DNA from: Zymobacter palmae
GTDB lineage: Bacteria; Pseudomonadota; Gammaproteobacteria; Pseudomonadales; Halomonadaceae
Reading direction: 5' to 3'
Assembly (NCBI RefSeq): GCF_003610015.1
Contig: NZ_AP018933.1
Span: 682,001-746,000 of the forward strand
Length of the DNA: 64,000 bases
Shown here: positions 37,321-46,249 of the stretch, piece after piece
How the letters are laid out: each line of letters opens with the position of its first letter
How positions within the stretch are numbered: the stretch's first letter is position 1
Notes under the pieces: model-generated
Told to the model about the DNA's origin: nothing
Database searches by the model: none
What the model saw: only the letters and a program-made list of their open reading frames with translations
Translations under genes and position numbers: made by a program

Positions 37321-37849
37321 ATCGACGCTCCACTTGAGTATTTCCTGTTCTCATAACGTTAACGCGTGTGCTTTGCACTCTGGATGCGCAGCATGCTGCA
37401 ATGCACGGTCGTTGCGATTCATTACATGTCCAGCTCGACGGCCTGCAGCCAAACTCTGGCTTGTATCCGCAATAATAAAGACACCGCAAGTGTTTAGGCT
37501 GTAAAAGGCCGACTGCACACACCCGCCTTGATGTCCCCCTCCATAGTATTCTTCGAACAGTTCCGGTGCCTGCTTGAAAATGCTGTCGCTGGTGGTGCTG
37601 CACCAGTGGAACGGCATAGTCGAGCGTGAACAGTGCTGCATCAAGGCGACTGATCATAACCGCCTTCGCATCCTTTCCTGTGTACCTCATCGTCCGTCGA
37701 AGGCAGACAGACCGAACGAGCGCTGCTGCGTCAGCGGTATGGGGCGCTGTGTCGCCAAGCACAGAACTCGGCCCCCAGTTTCTATGCCGCTTTGGTGGCG
37801 ATGTCGAGCACGTCTTGCATGTCGTCCAGATTATAGAGCGCATTCAGAA
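37321..37849 (-). repeat. Tandem duplication unit A, 529 bp
   Basis: This block is repeated immediately at 37850-38378 with a constant 529-bp offset. By reading, the two are identical (all embedded reading frames translate identically), so the duplication is recent and post-dates the gene's decay. The unit covers the LuxR remnant from about codon 7 to the start of the helix-turn-helix. Confidence 0.9.
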
Positions 37850-38378
37850 ATCGACGCTCCACTTGAGTATTTCCTGTTCTCATAACGTTAACGCGTGTGC
37901 TTTGCACTCTGGATGCGCAGCATGCTGCAATGCACGGTCGTTGCGATTCATTACATGTCCAGCTCGACGGCCTGCAGCCAAACTCTGGCTTGTATCCGCA
38001 ATAATAAAGACACCGCAAGTGTTTAGGCTGTAAAAGGCCGACTGCACACACCCGCCTTGATGTCCCCCTCCATAGTATTCTTCGAACAGTTCCGGTGCCT
38101 GCTTGAAAATGCTGTCGCTGGTGGTGCTGCACCAGTGGAACGGCATAGTCGAGCGTGAACAGTGCTGCATCAAGGCGACTGATCATAACCGCCTTCGCAT
38201 CCTTTCCTGTGTACCTCATCGTCCGTCGAAGGCAGACAGACCGAACGAGCGCTGCTGCGTCAGCGGTATGGGGCGCTGTGTCGCCAAGCACAGAACTCGG
38301 CCCCCAGTTTCTATGCCGCTTTGGTGGCGATGTCGAGCACGTCTTGCATGTCGTCCAGATTATAGAGCGCATTCAGAA
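37850..38378 (-). repeat. Tandem duplication unit B, 529 bp
   Basis: Second, adjacent copy of 37321-37849. The junction joins the helix-turn-helix start (CTCAAGTGGAGCGTCGAT) directly to the N-terminal segment (TTCTGAATGCGC). Only short identity (AT) flanks the units, pointing to an illegitimate event rather than recombination between long repeats. Confidence 0.9.
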
Positions 38379-38424
38379 ATGCCATTTGCCATGGGGGCAT
38401 GACGGAAAGCTCCCCTCAACGCAC

Positions 38425-39111
38425 TCAATCCAGTAGGCCGAAGAACAGCGCCTTGGCGACCGCCTGCTGCGGATCAGGTGTCTGAAGCTTATATTCGGCG
38501 GTTTCCACATGGAACGCTGTTGTTTCGAAGCTCAGCCGCATATGGTCGGCAATCTCTTCGATCGTCAGGCCGTTACCGATATGCATCAGCACATTCTGTT
38601 CGCGCAGGGTTAGGGCCTGATCCTGGCGTACCGGCATGTACAGCATGCTGGCGTGCACGGCGGCCGCGATCCACTGCAGGTTGGCAGCCGCATGCTGGAG
38701 TTGTTCCTGTGACAGCGGCGAGAGGCTGTTGGCATAGAAGACGCAGTAGGCGCCGGTATGGGTATCGCGAACCGAATGGCACCAGCGGCTGTGAACGCTA
38801 TCTGGCGTCGTGTCGTCATCTACCAGTTCGGGCGCTTTGGCATAAAGCTCGTCGCGTGTCATGCCGGCCCACAGCGTAGTGCAAGAAGAGGGCAGTGATG
38901 CTTGGCCATCCACGACGTGGTCGTAGAGATCTTCATCGGCAGAGGCCACTGTCAGCACCTTCTGACGGATAGAGGGATGTGACAGTCGTATCTTCCAGCC
39001 ACAGTAGTCGAAGTCATGGTGACGAACGGCTTCGGCGGCCGTGTCGATGATGTCTTCCATGCCGCTGGCCTGTGACAGCCCTGTAAACAGTGCAAGTTTC
39101 CAGTCATTCAT
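38425..39111 (-). CDS. LuxR-type solo regulator, paralog 1
   Basis: 228 residues with the array's N-terminus (MNDWKLALFTGLSQASGMED, HDFDYCGWK) and a C-terminal GerE-type helix-turn-helix (LTLREQNVLMHIGNGLTIEEIADHMRLSFETTAFHV). It is the most divergent in its ligand-binding part: the HC..S..PI.W block of the others is reduced to SSCTTLWAG and the EEYY..GHRGGWAQS segment is replaced. It lies 24 bases before the decayed copy. No LuxI-type synthase is in the window. Confidence 0.85.
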   Translation of the reverse strand: MNDWKLALFTGLSQASGMEDIIDTAAEAVRHHDFDYCGWKIRLSHPSIRQKVLTVASADEDLYDHVVDGQASLPSSCTTLWAGMTRDELYAKAPELVDDDTTPDSVHSRWCHSVRDTHTGAYCVFYANSLSPLSQEQLQHAAANLQWIAAAVHASMLYMPVRQDQALTLREQNVLMHIGNGLTIEEIADHMRLSFETTAFHVETAEYKLQTPDPQQAVAKALFFGLLD

Positions 39112-39247
39112 ATGTATGCCCCCCTGGGGATCCTTGTCGTGATGAACGGCGTGATTCTTGTGATAATCGCACTAGGATAGAAGTCATGCCGTCAGGATAC
39201 ACTCTGTACCTGAAGACAGGCGCGGCCGAGCTATCTGTATCTCGCCT

Positions 39248-39952
39248 TTAGTGCAGAAAGCCCATGAAGGATGCCTGAGCTATGGCCGTGCGGATATCAG
39301 GAATTTCCAGCTTATAAAGCGCATTTTCAAGATGGAACTCTACCGTTTCGGTGCTGAGCTTCATTTTCAGGCAGATGTCCGGTAGATCGAACCCTTCGCC
39401 AAGATAGCGCAGGATATCGCGTTCCCGAAATGTCAGCGTGACCGACGACGGTGTCTTGAAGGCCAGCATGCGGGCATGTACCGCAGCGGCAACCCAGGTC
39501 AGGTGCGGTGAGCGCTGTTCGAGTTCGTGCATGGGAATTTCATCGCGGCTGTCTGTATAGAACATATAGCTCAAACCATCATCAAGGATGACAGACTGGG
39601 CCCAGCCTCCGCGGTGACCGCTACTGTAGTACTCTTCGGCGATTTCAGGGATCTGCAGGAACACGCTGTCGTTTGTTCCGCCCGTCCACATGAAGGGGCT
39701 GGTCTTGGCCGCGCAATGGCGACGCGCGGGCGTTTCATCATAGCGCCCTTGGCGGATGCGTTCGTGAACAGCGTCTTCGGTAGAGGTGAAGCAAAGATGG
39801 CCTACCTTGGGCAGCGGCTGTGCCAGCTGCGATAGCCAACCACAGTAGTTGAACCCTAAGGCATGCGCGGCCCGTGTGGCCGTACCCAGCACGTCCTGCA
39901 TGGTGCTGACGTTACCCAGTCCGGTGAAAAGGTCGTACTTCCAGTTGTTCAT
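39248..39952 (-). CDS. LuxR-type solo regulator, paralog 2
   Basis: 234 residues. The N-terminal sensor-like domain shows LGFNYCGW, YDETPARRHCAAKTSPFMW and IAEEYYSSGHRGGWAQS; the C-terminal helix-turn-helix is LTFRERDILRYLGEGFDLPDICLKMKLSTETVEFHLENALYKL. Relative to acyl-homoserine-lactone receptors, the Asp of the DP motif is replaced by Thr (by-eye alignment). It is 37 bases downstream of paralog 3 and likely co-transcribed with it. A 136-bp gap to paralog 1 follows. Confidence 0.87.
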   Translation of the reverse strand: MNNWKYDLFTGLGNVSTMQDVLGTATRAAHALGFNYCGWLSQLAQPLPKVGHLCFTSTEDAVHERIRQGRYDETPARRHCAAKTSPFMWTGGTNDSVFLQIPEIAEEYYSSGHRGGWAQSVILDDGLSYMFYTDSRDEIPMHELEQRSPHLTWVAAAVHARMLAFKTPSSVTLTFRERDILRYLGEGFDLPDICLKMKLSTETVEFHLENALYKLEIPDIRTAIAQASFMGFLH

Positions 39953-39989
39953 CGTATAGCTCCTCCTTTTGTTATACGTGCGCCGCTAC

Positions 39990-40688
39990 CTACAGCAGTC
40001 CCAGAAAAACGGCGCGCGCCACGGCCGCCTGTCGCGTAGAGGCCTTGAGTTTCACCATCGCGGAGCGCAGGTGCATGTGTATTAGATAGACCGAGGTCGT
40101 CATACGTTTGGCGATCTGTTCATCGTCCAGTCCTTCGCACAGCCAGCGCAGGATGTCGTGTTCGACGGGGGCAAGACGCACGGAATCGGACTGTTTGACC
40201 TCATCCATGCGACAGAGCACGGCAGCCGTGATCCAGCGCAGATTCGTATCGACATGCAGAAGATCATCGGGATACAGCACGTGCGAGCTGTCCATATACA
40301 GCATGCTGAAGTTTCCCTCGCCTGACAGCAGAGACTGTGCCCAACCGCCATAGTGACCGCATTCGTAATACTCTTCCCACAACAGCGGCGCTTTCATGAA
40401 CAGCGGGTCTTCGGTTGTGCCTTGCCATGAGATAGGGTCCGTTGACTGCGCGCAGTGCTGAGGAACCGGCGCGTCGTCATAGCGCCCATCGTGTTCCTTA
40501 CGAACGAAACTGTCTTCCCATGAGTGCAGCAGCGTATAACGGCCAATAGGTGCCGTCGGCACTAGGGCTCTCCAGCCGCAGTTCTCAAACCCGAACGGAC
40601 GGATGACCTTGAGAGCGACGTCCAGAACACCATGCATGTCCTGGGCCGAATCGAGTCCCGAAAAAAGGTCCAGTCGCCAGTTGTGCAT
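39990..40688 (-). CDS. LuxR-type solo regulator, paralog 3
   Basis: 232 residues. FGFENCGW, YDDAPVPQHCAQSTDPISWQG and LLWEEYYECGHYGGWAQSLL mark the sensor-like domain, with Ala in place of the usual ligand-contacting Asp. The helix-turn-helix (LAPVEHDILRWLCEGLDDEQIAKRMTTSVYLIHMHLRSAMVKL) is somewhat diverged. It starts 15 bases after paralog 4, indicating one transcript. Confidence 0.87.
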   Translation of the reverse strand: MHNWRLDLFSGLDSAQDMHGVLDVALKVIRPFGFENCGWRALVPTAPIGRYTLLHSWEDSFVRKEHDGRYDDAPVPQHCAQSTDPISWQGTTEDPLFMKAPLLWEEYYECGHYGGWAQSLLSGEGNFSMLYMDSSHVLYPDDLLHVDTNLRWITAAVLCRMDEVKQSDSVRLAPVEHDILRWLCEGLDDEQIAKRMTTSVYLIHMHLRSAMVKLKASTRQAAVARAVFLGLL

Positions 40689-40703
40689 AAGCGTCTCTAT
40701 ATC

Positions 40704-41408
40704 TTAATAAAGAAGGCCTAGAAATATGGCCCGCACGACGGCCGCGGTTTTGTTCGGAGCATCTAGCTTCATCATGGCATTGCGCAGATGGAAGTTGATG
40801 GTGCTGGCGCTGATCGACAGGATGCTCGATATCTGCTCGACGGTTTTGCCATCACCGGTCCAACGCAGGATTTCCTGTTCGCGTAACGAAAGCTTGATAT
40901 CCGACCGTTCTCGAATCTGATTCATGCGTCCCAGTACAGCCATGGCGACCCACTGCATGTCCCTTGAACTGTTCTGCAGATCCTGCCGCGTAAACGTATT
41001 GATGCTGTCGGCATGGAACAGACTGAAAGTGCCGACCCGGCCAAACACGGACTGGGCCCATCCACCGCGATGGTTGAAACTGTAATACTCTTCCATCAGC
41101 GCGGGGTCCTGCAGGAAGGTTTCATCATCGGTCGTGCCTTTCCAGAGCAGCGGGGTAGTTGTGCTCGAGCAGTGGCGAATGAGCGGTGAATCGAGATAGG
41201 CACCGCTGGAGATTTTGCTGTCGACTTCATCTTCCACCGTGGTGAGCGAAGCGAGCCTAGGGCGCGTGAGTGGCAGCGGCAGCTGGGACTGCCAGCCGCA
41301 ATAGTCGAACCCCATGGGCTTGATGACTTTCAGAGCGACATCCAGGACATCCTGCATGCTGTCGGCGTCATTCAAACCGGTGAACAGGTCGATCTGCAGA
41401 GTATTCAT
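40704..41408 (-). CDS. LuxR-type solo regulator, paralog 4
   Basis: 234 residues from the ATG at 41408 (GGAGGCC upstream; a start at 41429 would add seven residues). Sensor-like part: MGFDYCGWQSQLPLPL, YLDSPLIRHCSSTTTPLLWKG, MEEYYSFNHRGGWAQSVF. The helix-turn-helix LSLREQEILRWTGDGKTVEQISSILSISASTINFHLRNAMMKLDAPNKTAAVVRA is a textbook GerE domain and nearly the same as in paralog 5, so these two are the most recent functional duplicates. Confidence 0.9.
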   Translation of the reverse strand: MNTLQIDLFTGLNDADSMQDVLDVALKVIKPMGFDYCGWQSQLPLPLTRPRLASLTTVEDEVDSKISSGAYLDSPLIRHCSSTTTPLLWKGTTDDETFLQDPALMEEYYSFNHRGGWAQSVFGRVGTFSLFHADSINTFTRQDLQNSSRDMQWVAMAVLGRMNQIRERSDIKLSLREQEILRWTGDGKTVEQISSILSISASTINFHLRNAMMKLDAPNKTAAVVRAIFLGLLY

Positions 41409-41461
41409 GGAGGCCTCCTTCGGCATCATGGGCGTGTGGTGGAACCGTACTTGCAGTGCGA

Positions 41462-42166
41462 TCAGTGCAGTAGGCCAAGGTAGATGGCGCGAACGACGGC
41501 CGCTGTCTTGTTGGGCGCATCCAGCTTGGTCATAGCATTGCGCAGATGGAAATTGACGGTGCTTTGGCTGAGCGACAATATTTGGGAAATCTGGTCAGCC
41601 GTTTTGCCATCGCCAGTCCAGCGTAGGATTTCCTTTTCACGCAGTGAAAGCGTGATGTTGGATTTCGTTCTGACCTGATTCATGCGACTAAGCACAGCCG
41701 TTGAAATCCACTGCATCTCGTAATAGATGTTGTCGATATCGGCCTTCTGAATAGGGTTAGATGTATCGACCCAGAACATGCTGTATATGGACTTGCTTTC
41801 TACCAGTGATTGAGCCCAGCCGCCGAACCGACCCCAGCTGTAATACTCTTCCATGGTGTCCGGTATCGCTTTAAACAGCCAGTCTTCCGTTGTGCCCAGC
41901 CACGATATGGGATCCATTGATCGAGAGCAGTGGGTGGGGACTGGTGCGTCGTCGTAGCCGCCATTGGCTGTTTTTTCCAGCGCGTGATCTTCGGCCGTGT
42001 TCAATGCCAGCGTCTTTTTGGCGGACATGGGAAGAGGAAGCTCTGTTCTCCACCCGACATAGTCAAAACCAAAGGGCTTGACTATTTTCAAGGTGGCATC
42101 CAGCACATCTTGCATGTTGGTCGACGTATCTAGTCCTGTGAATAAATCTATCTGCCAATTGTTCAT
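41462..42166 (-). CDS. LuxR-type solo regulator, paralog 5
   Basis: 234 residues, head of the compact run 42166-37174. Sensor-like part: FGFDYVGWRTELPLP, YDDAPVPTHCSRSMDPISWLG, MEEYYSWGRFGGWAQSLV. Helix-turn-helix LSLREKEILRWTGDGKTADQISQILSLSQSTVNFHLRNAMTKLDAPNK. The ligand-contacting Asp of canonical LuxR receptors is Ala here. A 649-bp intergenic region precedes it, probably holding the operon's promoter. Confidence 0.9.
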   Translation of the reverse strand: MNNWQIDLFTGLDTSTNMQDVLDATLKIVKPFGFDYVGWRTELPLPMSAKKTLALNTAEDHALEKTANGGYDDAPVPTHCSRSMDPISWLGTTEDWLFKAIPDTMEEYYSWGRFGGWAQSLVESKSIYSMFWVDTSNPIQKADIDNIYYEMQWISTAVLSRMNQVRTKSNITLSLREKEILRWTGDGKTADQISQILSLSQSTVNFHLRNAMTKLDAPNKTAAVVRAIYLGLLH

Positions 42167-42815
42167 GATAAATATCCTTTAGTCGACAGGCGTTTATAGA
42201 ACTGTTTGCGATATCAAGATGGTAGGACCGTAATGGAGATGACGGGCTTTCTTATACAGAAAGTGTGTTATTTGAGTCGAGTCAGTATAAACAGTGCCGA
42301 AATCGCGTTTCTTTCTATCCTGTTACTCTAGAGAAATGGCAGAAGGTACAGCTACTGTCTGTAGGTTCAGGTGAGGTGTCGTTGGCTTGATAGCGCCTTG
42401 TGCGGCGGGTAGATGCGACAAGGTGTCCTTGCAAAAAACAGGTTGCTACAAGGCGGTCGTGAGGCGGGGGCTGCTGTCTCGAGCATTTAAGTGACCTGAC
42501 GGTTCGATACGACGTGTTTTCTTATACAAAAAATACGTTGGTTGGAAATAGAGAGTGACCTGTCCTATTGTAGGGTTTCTGCCTGTCTTATTTATGATTT
42601 AACGGCGCTCACTAAATCCGTTGATGGCATCGAATAAAAATAATAATTGATCGCTACTACATTGAATTTATATTGGTGTAGTGTGCTGATTATATATGAG
42701 GTTGGTGCAATATTAACCCGCATATGCAATGGCGGACTATTGATAATAGTGGGCATCGATAATAGCTCGTATATTTCATATGCTGTGTCAGCTCAGGCAT
42801 AAATCCGTGTTCCAT
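42167..42815. other. Long intergenic region inside the LuxR array
   Basis: 649 bp, AT-rich toward 42580-42780, with no gene seen. A similar motif occurs twice: TTTCTTATACAGAAAG (near 42249-42264) and TTTTCTTATACAAAAAA (near 42518-42534), with TTTCT/AGAAA inverted arms in the first. These could be operator sites for one of the regulators. Confidence 0.35.
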
Positions 42816-43535
42816 TCAGGATATCAGCCCAAGAAACGTCGCTCGTGTGATTACGCTATGCAGGTCACGACACTCCAGCTTTTTCTTTATCGTCTTGAGG
42901 CTGGCAATGAGCGGATTTATGTTCCATCCAGTATGTTCTACCGTCTTTTTGATACTGCCGTTGGTTTCTGACAGCACCCTCAGTAGCTCCTTTTCCTTAC
43001 GGGTAACCGTTGCCGGCAGTTCTTCCTTTATCTCATTGATTTTCATACAGGCTGCGGCACTTACCCAGGGCATGTGCTGTTCGGCGTGATACAGATCGGA
43101 TTGAGAGAGCGTGTGCTGGCTTTCGACATAGAACATGCCCCGAGTGCCATCTGGTGCGATGGTGGTGATTGCCCAGCCACCCCGGTGTCCAAGGCCATAG
43201 TAGGATTCCATAAGCTCGGGGGACTGCATGAACATGTCGTCTTCGAACGTGCCCTGCCATGAAATGGGCGTTGTCGAATGGGCGCAGTGGCGGGGAATGG
43301 GACCCTTTTCGTAGCCGCCACGCACCACCGTGCAATAGACCTCATCTTCGACGGCGTTCAACGCGGTGATGCCACTGTGCTTGACCTTGCCTTCTAAAGG
43401 GAGATCTGTGCGCCAGCCACAATAGTCGAAGCCAAAGGGTCGGATCGCGTTCAAAGCGGCCTGCATGACCGATTGAAATGAATGGGCCGAGTCCAAGGAT
43501 GTAAACAGGTCAATCTTCCAGTTGTTCGTGTTCAT
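42816..43535 (-). CDS. LuxR-type solo regulator, paralog 6, divergent DNA-binding domain
   Basis: 239 residues, the most upstream member, set apart by 649 bp. The sensor-like part is clearly of the family: FGFDYCGWRTDLPL, YEKGPIPRHCAHSTTPISWQG, MESYYGLGHRGGWAITTI. The C-terminus keeps length and TRKEKELLRVL but lacks the GKT..EI..IL.IS..TV.FHL core of the others (VEHTGWNINPLIASLKTIKKKL instead), so DNA binding may be altered or lost. The final segment AVITRATFLGL-type (HSVITRATFLGLIS) is retained. Confidence 0.82.
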   Translation of the reverse strand: MNTNNWKIDLFTSLDSAHSFQSVMQAALNAIRPFGFDYCGWRTDLPLEGKVKHSGITALNAVEDEVYCTVVRGGYEKGPIPRHCAHSTTPISWQGTFEDDMFMQSPELMESYYGLGHRGGWAITTIAPDGTRGMFYVESQHTLSQSDLYHAEQHMPWVSAAACMKINEIKEELPATVTRKEKELLRVLSETNGSIKKTVEHTGWNINPLIASLKTIKKKLECRDLHSVITRATFLGLIS

Positions 43536-43875
43536 GACCCTGCCTCTTTATCGTATTCAGGTTCCATTCTGCCTGCCTATTCTGTCAGGTTACTTTAGGA
43601 AACTATGAAAGGTCTTTACTACTGTTCTTTAGTCTAGTTGGTGGCAGGTTTCGCAATGCGCCAATTATTGTAATGTTTTGTTTTTAATTGGCTTTTGGAA
43701 TGAGGCCTGATGGAATGCTTCAGAACATCAGGCAGATTACGCGCCGATTCATCGGGATGTGCTTCATGAAAATGAATTGAGCGAACCGGTCGGTAATGGC
43801 TTGAGATAAATATGAATTGCAAGGCGCACCTGTATTATCAAAGCATGCTTGATATTAGTGCGCCTTACTCATCCA

Positions 43876-45540
43876 TCAGCTGTCGGCATGCAAGCGGTAG
43901 GAAGGGGCTGTGCTGCGGGCCAGTGGCGCTTTTCCTCGAATTCTATCGGCTATCAGCTCCGCCATCATAAGGGTCGTCGCATGCTGGTTGCCGGTCACGA
44001 GAGTGGGCATCAGCGAAGCATCAATGACGCGCAGGTGATCAGTGCCGTGTACGCGCCCCTGTGCATCGGTTACGGCCTCATCGCCTTCCCCCATCCGACA
44101 GGAGCCGCCTAGGTGGTGAGCGCTGACAGCATGAGCCTGCACGAACGCATCAATCGCGTCATCTGTTGTGCAATCCGGACCCGGCACTATTTCCTGCACC
44201 TGCCAGTTTTCGACAGCCGATTGTTGGAGAATGCGGCGAACGATACGGATGCCACGACGAAGCCTTTCCCTGTCCTGAGCGGTGCTTGCATAAGCAAGCT
44301 GAATGCGAGGGGAGGAATGCGGGTCGCGGGAGGTGATGTCGACCCGCCCACGGCTGTCCGAACGTACCAAGGTGATCACGACCTGAAAGCCACCATGAAC
44401 CGCACTTTGGGAGCTTTGCAGCGGTTGCAAGCGGTATTGAATATCAGGAGAGTGTTCTTGCTCATCCGTACGGATGAAACCACCTGCCTCTATCTGGTTG
44501 CTAACGCTTGGGCCGATGCCTTTGAAAAGCCACTGTGCGGTGGCTTGAAAGCGTTTCATGCGAGACAGAGTGGCGTACAGTGCGGGCGGTGGTGTACAGC
44601 GATACTGCATACTGACGTCCAGATGGTCTTGAAGGTGCTTGCCTACGCTGGAAAGGGGGTGTACCACCTCAATGCCGAGTGAGGACAACAGTGCGGGGTC
44701 GCCGACACCAGAACGCTGCAGTAACGCAGGAGACGCGATAGCGCCTGCGCAGATGATGACGTCGCTTTGTGCGAATGCGTCTCTGGTCTGGCCGTGCTGC
44801 TGATAGCGCACCCCGATCGCCCGCGTGCCATCAAACAGTATGCGGTCTGCGGTAGCCTGCGTTTCGACGCTCAGATTGCTGCGGCCCTTAGCGATATCCA
44901 GATAGCTACGTGCAGTGGAGGCGCGGCGTCCTTCATGCGTCGTGAGGCGGTCGATGGGGCCGAAACCTTCTTGGCGGTAGCCGTTCATATCAGCAGTTTC
45001 TGCATAGCCCGCCTGCTTGGCCGCTTCGATAAAGGCGCGATTCAGCGGGTAGGCGTCGATATCTGCAGTGGTTACTGACAGCGGACCTTCGTCGCCGTGG
45101 TAATCGTTTGGCCCGATATCACGGTTTTCAGCCTTGCGATAGTAGGGCAGACAGTCGGCGTAGTGCCAGTCGGAAAGCCCGTCCAAGGTTGCCCAGTGCT
45201 CTAGGTCCTGCGCATTGCCACGTAGATAGCACATGTTGTTGATCAGAGATGACCCGCCCAACCCTTTGCCGTGAACGCAGGTGATCCGCCTGTTATTCAA
45301 ATGAGGCTCAGGCGCTGTATGGTATTCCCAGTGATGACGGCTGCCGTGATCAGTATCAATGTGTGCGGCCGGCATTTGGGTATTGAGATCGAAGCGGCGC
45401 TCGGCATCGCCCGCCTCCAGCAGCAGTACACGCGCATGACTGTCTTCTGTCAGGCGCATGGCGATTACGCTGCCGGCGGAGCCAGCACCAACAATGATGT
45501 AATCGTATTCGCGATGCTGACCGCGAGATGTGTTCGACAT
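43876..45540 (-). CDS. GMC-family FAD oxidoreductase (choline-dehydrogenase-like)
   Basis: A 554-residue flavoprotein of the glucose-methanol-choline family, acting on an alcohol group. The FAD motif [17 protein letters not shown] is at 14-30, the GMC signature [19 protein letters not shown] follows, and [17 protein letters not shown] is signature 2. The C-terminal catalytic His ([10 protein letters not shown]) and [12 protein letters not shown] complete it. The ATG at 45540 has a strong GAGGAGGT; the longer frame to 45630 is not supported. No betaine aldehyde dehydrogenase is adjacent, so choline is not established as substrate. Confidence 0.92.
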   Translation of the reverse strand: MSNTSRGQHREYDYIIVGAGSAGSVIAMRLTEDSHARVLLLEAGDAERRFDLNTQMPAAHIDTDHGSRHHWEYHTAPEPHLNNRRITCVHGKGLGGSSLINNMCYLRGNAQDLEHWATLDGLSDWHYADCLPYYRKAENRDIGPNDYHGDEGPLSVTTADIDAYPLNRAFIEAAKQAGYAETADMNGYRQEGFGPIDRLTTHEGRRASTARSYLDIAKGRSNLSVETQATADRILFDGTRAIGVRYQQHGQTRDAFAQSDVIICAGAIASPALLQRSGVGDPALLSSLGIEVVHPLSSVGKHLQDHLDVSMQYRCTPPPALYATLSRMKRFQATAQWLFKGIGPSVSNQIEAGGFIRTDEQEHSPDIQYRLQPLQSSQSAVHGGFQVVITLVRSDSRGRVDITSRDPHSSPRIQLAYASTAQDRERLRRGIRIVRRILQQSAVENWQVQEIVPGPDCTTDDAIDAFVQAHAVSAHHLGGSCRMGEGDEAVTDAQGRVHGTDHLRVIDASLMPTLVTGNQHATTLMMAELIADRIRGKAPLARSTAPSYRLHADS

Positions 45541-45917
45541 GACGGACCTCCTCTGGGTCAGTGTGCGAAGGGTGGCTTCTAATGCAAGGTCATACCGTAA
45601 GGGCACCGTAGCGGTGGTGGATGGACCCACTGCCTAAAGGGTGCGGATGGATCGTTGGCGCTGAGTATGACACAGCTGTTATGGCAGACTGAATCTATCG
45701 GGGATGCAACGAGCCCCGAGAATGCCGGCCGATGACCCAGAAAGGCTCTGGATGTTCATGATTCAAGGGCGAACCCTGGGTAGGCAAAAATGTCGAAAAT
45801 ATAGTCGATCATGTCCGCGATAGGTGTTTTGCTGGTGGCGCGAGAATGCGGAGGCTGGTAGGCAGCGCTGATGTCGTCTGGCTTCCGATATTTTTAACGA
45901 AATCGGTGACATCCCTG

Positions 45918-45945
45918 TTGACGTTTTCGATCGGCTGCGTATAAT
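45918..45945 (+). promoter_or_regulatory. Sigma70 promoter of the tRNA-Asn pair
   Basis: TTGACG (45918-45923), 16 bases, then a perfect TATAAT (45940-45945), 24 bases before the first tRNA. A strong promoter in the right place. The rest of the 429-bp gap after the GMC gene shows no gene. Confidence 0.85.
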
Positions 45946-45969
45946 ACGCCTCGTGCTTAGGCAAGATGT

Positions 45970-46045
45970 TCCTCGATAGCTCAGTTGGTAGAGCAAATGA
46001 CTGTTAATCATTGGGTCACAGGTTCGAGTCCTGTTCGAGGAGCCA
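45970..46045 (+). tRNA. tRNA-Asn (GTT)
   Basis: 76 bases including an encoded CCA. The acceptor stem TCCTCGA/TCGAGGA, D arm AGCTCAGTTGGTAGAGC, anticodon loop CTGTTAA with GTT and T arm ACAGG-TTCGAGT-CCTGT all pair. It is the first of two tandem copies. Confidence 0.98.
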
Positions 46046-46077
46046 AGCGCCTTACACACTGCTAGACAATCAGATAT

Positions 46078-46153
46078 TCCTCGATAGCTCAGTTGGTAGA
46101 GCAAATGACTGTTAATCATTGGGTCGCAGGTTCGAGTCCTGCTCGAGGAGCCA
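46078..46153 (+). tRNA. tRNA-Asn (GTT), integration target
   Basis: Same fold as the first copy, with the T arm GCAGG-TTCGAGT-CCTGC and CCA encoded. Its 3' half, from the anticodon loop on, is repeated at 52277, showing that a mobile element integrated here and restored the tRNA. Confidence 0.98.
46109..46139 (+). repeat. attL core (31 bp)
   Basis: CTGTTAATC...GAGTCC inside the second tRNA-Asn is identical to 52277-52307. Weaker identity continues past the tRNA end (GAGCCATCTGAA.CCC). Confidence 0.9.
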
Positions 46154-46249
46154 TCTGAATCCCCTTGTTTTCCCTTCCTTTTTGATACATCCCTGTATCG
46201 TATTTCTTCCCTGAAATTCTCAAACTACATAGATTTTTCCGTAATATTC

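Larger units (their letters stand above)
37174..38400 (-). pseudogene. Decayed LuxR-type regulator with internal duplication
   Basis: The seventh member of the LuxR-like array. From the ATG at 38400 (GAGGGGAG upstream) it reads MPPWQMAFLNALYNLDDMQD, matching the family start, then hits an in-frame TAG and several frameshifts. Recognisable family pieces persist: FKQAPELFEEYYGGGHQGG, EQEILKWSVDGKTAEEI, VNFHLRNTMLKLDAPNK and a final stop at 37174. Its middle (37321-37849) is present twice in tandem, so the frame is destroyed. Last gene of the run starting at 42166. Confidence 0.88.

Noticed and set aside
37196-38402. Plus-strand and frame-shifted minus-strand ORFs of 97-345 codons over the decayed LuxR gene
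   Set aside because: They cross a tandem duplication in the wrong frames; only scattered LuxR-family pieces on the minus strand make biological sense.
45763-46119. Minus-strand ORF with SNRTRTCDPMINSHLLYQ repeated twice
   Set aside because: It is the antisense translation of the two tRNA-Asn genes, a well-known artefact.
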